Source: Gp6-AA40 sp035492455 (GTDB taxonomy: Bacteria; Acidobacteriota; Vicinamibacteria; Vicinamibacterales; UBA2999). From it: a stretch of 64,000 bases of DNA. The notes under the pieces were generated by a model. That model made no database searches and was not told where the DNA came from. It saw nothing but the letters and a program-made list of their open reading frames with translations. This document shows, piece by piece, positions 7,576 to 15,749 of this stretch (positions are counted from its first letter, which is position 1; every line of letters begins with the position of its first letter). The stretch lies in NCBI GenBank assembly GCA_035492455.1, contig DATJJE010000071.1:124001-188000 (forward strand). The letters run 5' to 3'. Made by a program: the position numbers and the translations under genes.

Positions 7576-8927
7576 AGCTGTCGGCGACCGCACAGCAGCT
7601 GCTTCAGCGCGAACATCGTGTCTTCATCGCGCTGACGATCGTCGTCGGCGTGATCGCGGGACTCAGCGCCGTGTTGTTTACCCTCGCCATCGAACAGACC
7701 AATCGGCTGCTGTTCGGCCTATCGCCGTCAGCCGTACGCCTGTTTCTGGTGCCGATCGTCGCCAGCATCGGTACCGGAATCCTGCTCAGCAAAGTGTTCC
7801 CGGACGTGCGCGGCAGCGGGGTTCCACAGACCGAAGCGGCATATCACCTTGCCGACGGGTTCATCCGCACCCGCGTGCCGTTCGGGAAATTTCTGATGGG
7901 CGTCCTCTGCATCGGTTCAGGCCATTCGATGGGCAGGGAAGGACCGTCCGTCCAGATCGGCGCCGGCCTGGCGTCGACCATCGGCCGCTGGGTGCGGCTG
8001 CCGCCGGGCCGCGTACGGGACCTGGTCCCGGTCGGTGCCGCAGGTGCGCTCGCCGCTGCCTTCAACACGCCCGTCGCCGCAGTGCTGTTTGCGCTCGAGG
8101 AGATCATCGGCGACCTCAACGCGCCGCTGCTCGGTTCGACCGTCGTTGCGTCAGTGGCATCCGTGATTGTCGAACGATCGATTCTCGGTAACGAGCCGCT
8201 GTTCCGCGTGCCGCCCTACCGTCTCGTGCACCCCGCCGAGCTGTTCGCCTACGCGGTGCTCGGCGTCGTCGGCGGCGTCGTTTCGCTCGCATTCTGTAAA
8301 GGCCTGTTGGCGCTGCGACGCCTGTTCCTGCGGCTGCCGGCGGCGACGCGCGTCATTCAGCCAGCCATCGGCGGTGTCGTGATCGGAGCCCTGCTGATTT
8401 ATTTTCCCGCGATCATGGGCGTGGGCTACGAGTACGTCGACGAGGCGCTCAATGGCGAGCTGCTGTTGCGCGGCATGGTGCTGCTGTGCGCGCTGAAACT
8501 CGCCGCGACGATCGTGTCGTATTCGTCAGGAAACGCCGGCGGCATCTTCGCGCCGAGCCTGTACATCGGCGCGATGGCCGGCGGTGCGATCGGTGTTCTC
8601 GTTCATGCGTACGCCCCGTTTCCAACCGCGGATCCGGGGGCTTATGCGCTGGTCGGCATGGGGACGCTCTTTGCCGGGATCATCCGCGCCCCGATGACGT
8701 CGGTGTTCATGGTTTTCGAGATAACACAGGATTACCAGATTCTGGTGCCGCTGATGGTCGCCAACATGCTTAGCCTCGCCATCTCGCGGCACTTCCAGCC
8801 CGTGCCGGTGTATCACGCGCTGCTCGCTCAAGATGGCATCGACCTGAAACAGGCGCATAAAGGCGAAGGGCCGGCGCAGGCCGGCCCTTCATCAACTACC
8901 AAGTACGAACTACCAACTACCAGCTAG
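7572..8927 (+). CDS. ClC family chloride channel/antiporter
   Basis: A 451-residue multi-pass membrane protein with the ClC signatures GSGVPQTE, MGREGPSVQ (with the gating Glu) and GGIFAPSLYIG. LFALEEIIGDL carries the Glu pair that includes the internal proton glutamate of H+/Cl- antiporters, so exchange rather than simple conductance is likely. No C-terminal CBS domains are present. The last residues (STTKYELPTTS) are encoded by a CTACCAA-type word tract and are unlikely to be ancestral. The stop shares the CTAG at 8924-8927 with the stop of the convergent gene. Confidence 0.93.
   Translation: MKLSATAQQLLQREHRVFIALTIVVGVIAGLSAVLFTLAIEQTNRLLFGLSPSAVRLFLVPIVASIGTGILLSKVFPDVRGSGVPQTEAAYHLADGFIRTRVPFGKFLMGVLCIGSGHSMGREGPSVQIGAGLASTIGRWVRLPPGRVRDLVPVGAAGALAAAFNTPVAAVLFALEEIIGDLNAPLLGSTVVASVASVIVERSILGNEPLFRVPPYRLVHPAELFAYAVLGVVGGVVSLAFCKGLLALRRLFLRLPAATRVIQPAIGGVVIGALLIYFPAIMGVGYEYVDEALNGELLLRGMVLLCALKLAATIVSYSSGNAGGIFAPSLYIGAMAGGAIGVLVHAYAPFPTADPGAYALVGMGTLFAGIIRAPMTSVFMVFEITQDYQILVPLMVANMLSLAISRHFQPVPVYHALLAQDGIDLKQAHKGEGPAQAGPSSTTKYELPTTS
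8865..8890 (+). terminator. Perfect GC-rich hairpin at the ClC gene end
   Basis: An 11-base perfect stem, GAAGGGCCGGC and its complement, encloses the loop GCAG. It lies within the last 13 codons of the ClC gene. There is no T-run after it, so intrinsic termination is uncertain. It may instead be a REP-like element or an RNA-stabilising structure at the convergent gene end. Confidence 0.5.
8891..8926 (+). repeat. Word tract (ACTACCAA) at convergent stops
   Basis: Degenerate repeats of ACTACCAA-like words (AACTACCAAGTACG, AACTACCAACTACC) run straight into the shared stop of the ClC gene and the convergent gene. The same word recurs in the tracts at 15354-15430, 32786-32863 and 43814-43850. 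Confidence 0.65.
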
Positions 8928-11900
8928 AAGTCATATCCAATCCACAGCGCGAATCGTGGCTTGCGGAATTGCGAGCTGCCGCCTTCGGATGCGAAGAGTA
9001 CGTCCTCCCAATCCCGATTCAGGAGCGTGCGCCACGACCAGTCGAAGTGCACGGGGAAGCCGAGCATGAAGGTCTCGAGGCCGAGACCGTACGACGCGCG
9101 CGAATCGACGAGCCGCAACCCGCTGACCGGCACGGGCTTGCCAAGAACGGGCAAACCGGTTCGCTCGTCGAAGGTAATCGGACACTCGATTGAGGTGCCG
9201 CGCTTCAACCACGTGAACGATCCGACGCGTGTGGTTTCGAATGTTCCGCTCTGCGCGCCCTGCAGTGTCAGCGAGCCGAGATTCGTGTTGCATGCCCCCG
9301 ACGATGACGACTGGCCGCTGAAGTAAGAGCCGCCCATGCCGGCGAAGAAAACGCCGCGCACGCCGCCGAGCACGCCGAGCGGCGTCAGCATCGCTTCGAT
9401 AAATGGAAAGCGCAGCTCGACGTTGGCAAACGCGGTGTGCGAGCCGATGAACTGCAGATAGTCGTAGCCGCGCAGCTCGGAGTTGCCCCCGAAGTAGATG
9501 AAGTCGGGGACGTCGCCCCAGCTGCGGAACCCGCGCAGCCGCATCGCCAGCAGCCCCGTGCTGCCGATACGCGTGTACTTGCGGATGTCGCCATCCAGCG
9601 TCTGACGCGAGCTCAGGCCGCCGAACGACGGCGACATTTCGTACGACAACCGCATGGTGCGGCCGGAGAGCGGACCGAACTCCCGGAAGATCGTCGTTTC
9701 CTCCACGAAGCTTGCACCGAGCGGCAGGAACGTGGCGTTCTGGAAGAGATTCCGCCCGAACACCGCCTGCTGATAGTCGTTCGAGTTCTGCTGCAGCGTC
9801 GGATCGTTGAACGACTGCCTGTACTGCAGCACGCCGCCACTCAACTCGATGCGGCGGTAGCGGTTGAACGGGTAGATCCCGAACACTGATCCGCCCTGAA
9901 TCGTGCTCGTCGCCTGCGCCAGATCGCGATCGATGATTCCGCTGTAGATCGGATCGTAGAAGACGTTCTGCAGCTGCCCGTAGAAGAACAGCGTCTGTGA
10001 GTACGCCTGCACCGCGTAGTTGAAGCGGCGCGACAGGTTGATGTATGAGAACGACAGCGTGCGGTATTGCGAAATCGACTGCGCGTACAGATTGAACTGC
10101 TTGTCGCCGAGCACATCGCTGAAGGTCACCGCGGAGCCGCCGAACACATTGCCACCACTGGTGACGCCCACGTTCACCGGCGGACGGCCGTCGAGAAACA
10201 GCTTCTCGAACGTTCCCTTCTTCCGCTTGTTGGCGGCGATGAGCGTGTGGGTGAGCGGCGCCTGGAAGTCGATGATTGGTCCGGGCGCTCCGAAGTCGGA
10301 TGTGGACGCCGTGATGATCGGATCGCGCCGCTCGAGCGTGTGCAGCTCGTAGTCACCCTTGTAGTAGCTGACGAACGCAATCTGCGAGCGGTTGTCGCCC
10401 TGATGCAGAACGATGGGCGAGACGTTGCCGCCAACGGCGTCGGTGTACTGACGCAGCTCGCCGTTCTTCAGGTTGAGCGTCCAGATGTTGAAGATGTTGC
10501 CGTTGCGCGCGACGTCGGGATCGATCGGCTGATTCGGATCGGTGGCCGTCGACGAGAACACCAGGGTGTCGCTGTCGAGGAACTGGGCCGCCGCATCGTC
10601 ATGTGTGCCGAACGTGATCTGCGTCTTCGTCCCGGTCGTCGTATCGATCCTGAACAACTTTTCGTTCCCGCTGACGCGAGCGAGATACACGATGGATTTG
10701 CCATCAGGCGCCCAGGTGGGACCGGAATCCGCGAAGTTGTCCTTCGTGATGTTGGTGATCTGCTTCGTGTCGAGGTCGAGAACGAACAGGTCGCCGACGG
10801 CGCCCTGCAGGCCCGCGAAGACCACTTTCTTGCCGTCGGGGGAGAAATCCGGCGACTCCGGATCGTCGACCGTGTTGATGGCGATCTTCTCTTCGACCTT
10901 GCGCGTCAGGACGTTCTGGATGACGAGCGTGCGCGTCTTCTCTCGGCGGACGAAATAGGCGATGCGGTCGCCGTTCGGCGCCCACGACATCCAGGGGACG
11001 CGGTTGAAACGTCCGCCGGGCGGCGCGATGTATTCCCACCCCTTGTCCTGATCGAATCCGTTCGTCAGGTTGCGAATGACCGCGCCGTCCTTCGCGGAGA
11101 CGAGAATGATGTCGAGCTCCCCATCCTTGCGATTGCCGCTGGCGACCGCGATGAGATCGCCCGAAGGTGACGGTTCCGCGGATACCGCCTGACTGAATGC
11201 GGTTTTCTCGGCGTTCGGCGCGAGATTGCGTCCGTAGTCCGCGGGACGCTCCTTGTCGCGGAACGGCTTGAAGCGCTCCTTCAGGTACTTGTCGAACTGC
11301 TGATCGAACTCGTCGCCCTTGATCTTGAACGCTTCTTCGTAGGCGTCATCGCCGCCGCCGATGACCGACTTGCGCAGCGCGAAGAGGAACTGCCGTACGC
11401 CTTCCTTGCCCCAGCGCGATTCCATGAACTCGTAGCAGGCGTGACCGAGGTTGTAAATCAGGCGCGGATTGTTGAAGCCACCGTAGCCTTCCATCTCGCT
11501 CATCTTCGGCACGATGTCGGCGACTGCCGCGTCGCGCACCGTCATGATGTCGAGGGGATCCCAGTAGCCTGCCTCGTAGTCGGCGCCGCCTTCGTTCAAC
11601 CAGAGCGGCAGATTGCGACGGATGAGCGACGTCGGAATGATGTCGAACTGGAAGATGTGCGTCAGTTCGTGCGTCATCGTGCGGTAGAGGAGATCGGGCG
11701 GCTCGTCGAGCGGCAGCAGCATCCGATCGCGTTCGGGTTCGGCAAACGCCGCGACACCTTCGACCGCCGCACCGGGGATGACGTTCTCCTGCTGAAACTC
11801 GCTGCTCGTCTTGAAGATGATGAGCGGCACCTTGAAGGCGAGGTCGTGCTTGAGGTCGGAGCTGACGTGCTGATACGCGCTCTCCGCGTAGCTGGCAACG

Positions 11901-12088
11901 CGTTCGAGATGCTGTTCTTCCTCGGGGTAGTAGTAAATCTCGAAGTGATCGGTGGTGTAGATATTCCACCGGAAGTTCGTATATCGAATCTGGTTCTTAC
12001 CGAAGTAGGGAACCATCGGCGTCTGCGCGGCCGCCTCGAGCGGCGCGAAGACGATGGCGGCGGCCACGATTGCCAGCGCTGCCCTCAT
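8924..12088 (-). CDS. Exported metallopeptidase / TolB-like propeller / outer-membrane barrel fusion
   Basis: 1054 residues with a signal peptide (about 1-22). A peptidase-MA-like gluzincin domain has HELTH at 140-144 and a downstream Glu (WLNEGGADY, E166), which together ligate zinc. A TolB/WD40-like propeller follows (about 300-620; repeated SPDGKKVVF and APDGKSIVY units), then a C-terminal Omp85-like beta-barrel (about 690-1054, ending in an aromatic, ..WIGYDF). It would sit in the outer membrane with the peptidase in the periplasm. The start is fixed by GAGGAGAATCTC upstream; a longer frame to 12163 is probably untranslated. Confidence 0.85.
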   Translation of the reverse strand: MRAALAIVAAAIVFAPLEAAAQTPMVPYFGKNQIRYTNFRWNIYTTDHFEIYYYPEEEQHLERVASYAESAYQHVSSDLKHDLAFKVPLIIFKTSSEFQQENVIPGAAVEGVAAFAEPERDRMLLPLDEPPDLLYRTMTHELTHIFQFDIIPTSLIRRNLPLWLNEGGADYEAGYWDPLDIMTVRDAAVADIVPKMSEMEGYGGFNNPRLIYNLGHACYEFMESRWGKEGVRQFLFALRKSVIGGGDDAYEEAFKIKGDEFDQQFDKYLKERFKPFRDKERPADYGRNLAPNAEKTAFSQAVSAEPSPSGDLIAVASGNRKDGELDIILVSAKDGAVIRNLTNGFDQDKGWEYIAPPGGRFNRVPWMSWAPNGDRIAYFVRREKTRTLVIQNVLTRKVEEKIAINTVDDPESPDFSPDGKKVVFAGLQGAVGDLFVLDLDTKQITNITKDNFADSGPTWAPDGKSIVYLARVSGNEKLFRIDTTTGTKTQITFGTHDDAAAQFLDSDTLVFSSTATDPNQPIDPDVARNGNIFNIWTLNLKNGELRQYTDAVGGNVSPIVLHQGDNRSQIAFVSYYKGDYELHTLERRDPIITASTSDFGAPGPIIDFQAPLTHTLIAANKRKKGTFEKLFLDGRPPVNVGVTSGGNVFGGSAVTFSDVLGDKQFNLYAQSISQYRTLSFSYINLSRRFNYAVQAYSQTLFFYGQLQNVFYDPIYSGIIDRDLAQATSTIQGGSVFGIYPFNRYRRIELSGGVLQYRQSFNDPTLQQNSNDYQQAVFGRNLFQNATFLPLGASFVEETTIFREFGPLSGRTMRLSYEMSPSFGGLSSRQTLDGDIRKYTRIGSTGLLAMRLRGFRSWGDVPDFIYFGGNSELRGYDYLQFIGSHTAFANVELRFPFIEAMLTPLGVLGGVRGVFFAGMGGSYFSGQSSSSGACNTNLGSLTLQGAQSGTFETTRVGSFTWLKRGTSIECPITFDERTGLPVLGKPVPVSGLRLVDSRASYGLGLETFMLGFPVHFDWSWRTLLNRDWEDVLFASEGGSSQFRKPRFALWIGYDF

Positions 12089-12319
12089 TGAGATTCTCCT
12101 CGCATGACTAGGCACGAGCACGAGTGGGCATGTTATCGCAAAGAGCGACGCGAATGGTCGCACGCGAGCAAGCCGTGTACCGACGAGGTCAGTCGAAAAA
12201 TGACGGAGAATCGTGCGTGACCGGACCCGGGTTACGACGTTTGTCCACTCAGGGCGGCGTACACTGAAACAGGAATAAAACAGGCCCGCCGCGGGTTACG
12301 TCTACGGGCCCACGATCCG

Positions 12320-12907
12320 ATGTTCGGCCGACCATCACAAGCCCCGTCGGATGCGGAAGACCTTTCCGCCGAGGCGCTGCAGTTTCTCGAGCCGCTGTTC
12401 GCGACGGCGATGCGGCTGACGCGGAACCGCGCCGACGCGGAGGATCTCGTACAGGACACGTACGTGAAGGCGTTTCGCCACGCCGGGCAGTTCAAACGCG
12501 GGACGAACCTGCGTGCGTGGCTGTATACCATCCTCCACAACACGTGGAGGAATCGCCTGCGCGACGCGAGCCGCGATGCAGTCGAGGTGGACAGCGATCA
12601 GGTAGATTTGGCCGCAGCCGGGCCAGGGCCAGGCGAGCCCGTCGAAACGCCGGAACGCATCCTGATGCGGAGCACGCTCGATGCGGACCTGCAGGCGGCG
12701 CTCGACGATCTGCCCGACGCGTTCCGGCAGGCTGTCTGGCTGCGCGACGTCGAGGAATTCACGTATGCCGAGATCGCCGAGATGTTGAATGTGCCGATAG
12801 GAACCGTGATGTCGCGCATTTCACGAGGACGCCGCATGCTGTTCGAGAAGCTGTCCGCGCCGGTCACACCCGCCATGCCGGTTCCCGCGGCAGGAGGCGG
12901 GCGGTGA
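12320..12907 (+). CDS. ECF-type RNA polymerase sigma factor
   Basis: 195 residues. Region 2 (MRLTRNRADAEDLVQDTYV) and region 4 (TYAEIAEMLNVPIGTVMSR) are intact, separated by a short acidic linker, as in RpoE-like ECF factors. It forms a second copy of the arrangement at 3889-5246, with a membrane anti-sigma factor whose GTG start overlaps its stop as GTGA. The upstream region contains two copies of CGGGTTACG (12228-12236 and 12292-12300), which may be part of its promoter or operator. The target regulon is unknown; the TlpA-like gene downstream is a plausible member. Confidence 0.92.
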   Translation: MFGRPSQAPSDAEDLSAEALQFLEPLFATAMRLTRNRADAEDLVQDTYVKAFRHAGQFKRGTNLRAWLYTILHNTWRNRLRDASRDAVEVDSDQVDLAAAGPGPGEPVETPERILMRSTLDADLQAALDDLPDAFRQAVWLRDVEEFTYAEIAEMLNVPIGTVMSRISRGRRMLFEKLSAPVTPAMPVPAAGGGR

Positions 12908-13656
12908 AACCGAACTGTCGCCGCATCTGCGACATGCTCACCCAGTATGCCGACGGCACGCTGCCCGACGTGCAGCGCGCCGAAGTGCAGCGTCATCTCG
13001 ATGCGTGCCCGCCGTGCCGTGTCATCGCCGGCAAAGAGTGCGGTGCGCGTCAGTTGCTGCGCAAATGCGCGGACCGGCTGCGTGGCGCCGAACCGCTTCC
13101 GCCGGATCTACGCGCGCGATGTCAGGCCGCGTCCCACGGCACCCGGGGCGCACACCTCTGGTCGAGACCATCGCTGCGCTTCGCTATCGCCGCACTGCTC
13201 ATCCTGCTTGTCGGCGCTCTCGTTTCCATCGTCACCCGCCATTCCGACGCCCTCCTTGCTGCACAGCTAACGGCCGATCACGTCAAGTGTTTCGGACTGT
13301 TCCGTCCCGAGGACGGAAAGAAGATGGATGCGGCGGCGGCGCAGCAGATGCTGCATGATCGCTTCGGGATCGACATGCACGTCCCGCCGTCATCCGGCGG
13401 GGAAGTGGACCTGCTGAACGCGCGCACCTGCCTGTATGCCGACGGCCGCATTCCACACCTGATGTACGAAGCGAACGGTCACGATATTTCGTTGTTCGTG
13501 CTCGAAGGAGAGACGCGCGCCCCTGCCGAGCTGGACGCTTTCGGCCACCATACGCGCATCTGGTCGCGTGGCGGAAACACCTTTGTGCTGATTACCCAGG
13601 GTCCTGAACAGTCGGTCGCAAAAGCGGCTGAATACGTAAGCGATCAGGCGCGATAG
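12904..13656 (+). CDS. Membrane anti-sigma factor, paralogue of the 3889-4692 product
   Basis: 250 residues from a GTG start overlapping the sigma stop (GTGA). The zinc-finger motif H31-x3-C35-x2-C38 is at exactly the same positions as in the first anti-sigma factor. One membrane helix lies at about 92-110. The exported domain contains DHVKC (C129) and RTC (C176) and ends in a conserved strand (TFVLITQ). The shared DHxxC..C pattern suggests that both proteins sense a redox or metal signal outside the membrane (inference). The next gene encodes a thioredoxin-fold protein, in keeping with a redox theme. Confidence 0.85.
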   Translation: MKPNCRRICDMLTQYADGTLPDVQRAEVQRHLDACPPCRVIAGKECGARQLLRKCADRLRGAEPLPPDLRARCQAASHGTRGAHLWSRPSLRFAIAALLILLVGALVSIVTRHSDALLAAQLTADHVKCFGLFRPEDGKKMDAAAAQQMLHDRFGIDMHVPPSSGGEVDLLNARTCLYADGRIPHLMYEANGHDISLFVLEGETRAPAELDAFGHHTRIWSRGGNTFVLITQGPEQSVAKAAEYVSDQAR

Positions 13657-13676
13657 CGCTAAAATTGAGGGTAGTG

Positions 13677-14348
13677 ATGGACACAGAGCAGCCAGTCGGT
13701 CAGGACCTCCCGCTCCCTGTTGCCGAGCCGGAAGTGCCCCAACGGCAGCCAAGCAAGGTCGCGGTCTTCATCGCGATGGCCGCCGTTGCCATTGCAATCC
13801 TTATCGTGATGCTCGCGCCTGGGGCCGACAATCCGGCGTCGCCGCCCGCCGCGGGAACGAAGTCGAACCTCACCGGCTCCCCGAACACCGCCGAGGAGGA
13901 TGCTGCCGCCGACGCGAAAGCCGCCGGCAAATCTGCGCCGCTCAACTTCACGCTCAAGGACATGAACGGTGTCGACGTGAAGCTCGCGTCCTTCAAGGGC
14001 AAGCCGATCGTGATGAATTTCTGGGCGACGTGGTGCGGACCGTGCCGCGCCGAGATTCCGTCGCTGGTCGAATTGAACAAGCAATATGGCGAAGCCGGGA
14101 AGGACGTTGTCATTCTCGGTATCTCGGTTGACGACCCGATCGAAAAGCTGAAGCCCTACGCCTCGCAGATGCACATGAACTACCCGGTGCTCGTGGGTGC
14201 CGGGCGCGACGATGTGCAGGACGCGTTCGGGCCGCTGTGGGGCATTCCGGTGACGGTGTTCATCGACCGCGACGGCAAGATCGCGAAGAAGCATTCAGGC
14301 ATCGCGTCGAAAGAACAGTTCGAACAGGAAATCAAGGCGCTGCTGTAG
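13677..14348 (+). CDS. Membrane-anchored TlpA/ResA-like thioredoxin
   Basis: 223 residues. One N-terminal membrane helix (about 28-46) anchors a periplasmic thioredoxin-fold domain with the active-site motif WCGPC (C120, C123) in the AhpC/TSA-TlpA context (IVMNFWATWCGPCRAEIPSL) and a later cis-Pro region (WGIPVTVFID). It probably reduces disulfides of exported proteins, for example during cytochrome c maturation. The start ATG has GAGGG 7 bases upstream. It follows the ECF/anti-sigma pair closely and may be co-transcribed. A hairpin 9 bases after the stop may end the unit. Confidence 0.9.
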   Translation: MDTEQPVGQDLPLPVAEPEVPQRQPSKVAVFIAMAAVAIAILIVMLAPGADNPASPPAAGTKSNLTGSPNTAEEDAAADAKAAGKSAPLNFTLKDMNGVDVKLASFKGKPIVMNFWATWCGPCRAEIPSLVELNKQYGEAGKDVVILGISVDDPIEKLKPYASQMHMNYPVLVGAGRDDVQDAFGPLWGIPVTVFIDRDGKIAKKHSGIASKEQFEQEIKALL

Positions 14349-14356
14349 CATCGTAG

Positions 14357-14378
14357 AGGCCGATCTTCAGGTCGGCCT
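14357..14378 (+). terminator. Hairpin AGGCCGATC-TTCA-GGTCGGCCT
   Basis: A 9-base stem with one G-T pair and a TTCA loop lies just after the thioredoxin gene, flanked by GTAG on the left and TTGTAG on the right. There is no proper T-run. The position fits a terminator, while the GTAG flanks suggest a REP-like mobile hairpin; a related element is at 57990-58015. Confidence 0.5.
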
Positions 14379-14395
14379 TGTAGTATCATTCGCAC

Positions 14396-14620
14396 ATGTT
14401 GAAGGGATTCACTCACGCCCGTCTTGCCTGCGGCTGCAGGATCGCGTTCCGCGAGGGCGTGGAGGGAAGCCCTGTCGCCGTGGTGGTCGAACAGAAGGGA
14501 CCGGGCTGCGTCATTCCGCTGCACGTGCGCAACCTGCCGGTCTACGACTATCGCGAGGCGCTACGCCCGCCGACACGCTTGCTTCCGTTGGAGGAAGAGG
14601 AGTTCGAGGAGGAAGGTTAG
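14396..14620 (+). CDS. Small protein of unknown function
   Basis: 74 residues, cytoplasmic, with two Cys in the N-terminal third (ARLACGCRIAFREG), a central GPGCVIPLHV segment and a strongly acidic C-terminus (EEEEFEEEG). The fixed Cys spacing hints at a metal site or a small beta-fold, but no family was recognised. It is convergent with the EEP gene and their stop codons abut exactly, which supports it as a real gene. Confidence 0.55.
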   Translation: MLKGFTHARLACGCRIAFREGVEGSPVAVVVEQKGPGCVIPLHVRNLPVYDYREALRPPTRLLPLEEEEFEEEG

Positions 14621-15352
14621 TCAGCGGAACCGGATCTTCAAGTCCGCGACGAGCGGCAGATGATCCGACGCCATCAGCGACAGCCGCGTCCGCGGCAATT
14701 CCAGCTTCACCACTTCCACCTGGCCGTCGTAATAAATGTGATCGAGGTGTAACACCGGCAGGATGCCGGGATACGTTCGCCTGCGCCGCAGATGCGATCG
14801 CAGGTCGATGCTCTGCAGCCGCTCGCTCAGCATCGCGGTCGCCAGTCCTTTCATCCACTCGTTGAAGTCGCCGAGCACAACCTTCGGCTGCGCGATGCGG
14901 CGGTCGTGAACGATGGTGCTCAGCCGTCCGGCTTGATAACGGCGTTCCAGGAACGCGGTGCCGAGGTGCACGTTGTACAGATGCAGCGTGTCTTCGCCGA
15001 AGGCGATGTCCACGCGCTGACAGCAGCGTGGCTCGCATGTCTTCCACGAGAGGTCGTACTGCGCGTGATGCGTAATTGGATGGCGGCTGAGGACGACGTT
15101 GCCGAAGAGGCAGCCGCGCAGGTGGCGAGTAGCGGCCATGACCCAACCCATGCCGAGCTGGGCGCCGAGCTCCTCCGCCTGTCCGGACGAACTGGGACCG
15201 CCGCCAATCACTTCCTGCAGCGCGATGACATCGGGTTCGATGGAGCGGATAACCTCGGCCACACGCGAGGGGATCGTACGACCGTCCATGCCGCGGCAGC
15301 GATGGACGTTGTAGGTGGCGACGCGAAGGGTTCGCCAATGGGTATCGGTCAT
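14621..15352 (-). CDS. Endonuclease/exonuclease/phosphatase (EEP) family protein
   Basis: 243 residues covering one complete EEP fold. Motifs: ATYNVHRCRG near the N-terminus (Asn metal site), VIALQEV (catalytic Glu), VVLGDFNEW (Asp/Asn pair) and the C-terminal SDHLPLVADL (Asp-His pair). Members cleave phosphodiester or phosphoester bonds in nucleic acids, phospholipids or nucleotides. There is no signal peptide, so it is probably cytoplasmic. Conserved catalytic residues indicate activity; the substrate cannot be read from sequence. Confidence 0.85.
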   Translation of the reverse strand: MTDTHWRTLRVATYNVHRCRGMDGRTIPSRVAEVIRSIEPDVIALQEVIGGGPSSSGQAEELGAQLGMGWVMAATRHLRGCLFGNVVLSRHPITHHAQYDLSWKTCEPRCCQRVDIAFGEDTLHLYNVHLGTAFLERRYQAGRLSTIVHDRRIAQPKVVLGDFNEWMKGLATAMLSERLQSIDLRSHLRRRRTYPGILPVLHLDHIYYDGQVEVVKLELPRTRLSLMASDHLPLVADLKIRFR

Positions 15353-15353
15353 C

Positions 15354-15430
15354 AGTTGGTGGCTGGTGGTTCGTGGTTAGTGGTTTGAACCGCCAACGAC
15401 CAACCACCAACTACCAACTACCAACCAAAC
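15354..15430 (+). repeat. Word tract (GTTGGTGG / CCAACTACC), inverted arms
   Basis: Between divergent genes. The left arm repeats GGTGGTT/AGTGGTT words, the loop is near TTTGAACCGCC, and the right arm repeats CCAACCACCAACTACC words. The arms are mutually complementary at the word level and would form a long imperfect cruciform. The tract ends 14 bases before the next start codon, so any promoter for the gene at 15444 lies in or next to it. Confidence 0.75.
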
Positions 15431-15443
15431 TAGAATACTGCCT

Positions 15444-15746
15444 ATGGCGAAGCTGACAAGCGAGATTGAGGTGCAGTGCCCCTGCTGCAGCGCGACGCTC
15501 GTCATCGACAAGAACCTCGGACGCGTGATCTCGCACAAGGAGCCGGAACGCGGCGACAAGCCGGAGCTCTCCGAAGCGTCGCGCATTCTGGCCGAGGAAG
15601 CGCGCCGTCGCGAGGCGCTGTTCGAGCAGTCCGTCGAAGCGGAAAAGACGCGTGGTGATGCGCTCGCTAAGCGCTTCGAGGAAGCGCTCCGACAGGCGAA
15701 GGAGGAGCCTGTGTCAAAGCCGCTGCGCGATTTCGACCTGGACTAG
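15444..15746 (+). CDS. Small zinc-ribbon/coiled-coil protein
   Basis: 100 residues. The N-terminus holds CPCC (positions 11-14) in the context VQCPCCSATLVIDKNLGRVI, like half of a zinc ribbon. The remainder is a charged helix rich in Glu, Arg and Ala (about 45-95) with coiled-coil character. No family name was recognised. It is convergent with the following minus-strand gene with 3 bases between stops. A role as a metal-binding structural or regulatory protein is only inference. Confidence 0.55.
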   Translation: MAKLTSEIEVQCPCCSATLVIDKNLGRVISHKEPERGDKPELSEASRILAEEARRREALFEQSVEAEKTRGDALAKRFEEALRQAKEEPVSKPLRDFDLD

Positions 15747-15749
15747 GCA

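Noticed and set aside
10067..11170. 367-codon plus-strand frame opposite the peptidase/propeller gene
   Set aside because: Shadow of the clear minus-strand gene; composition is Arg/Val/Asp-rich with no motif.
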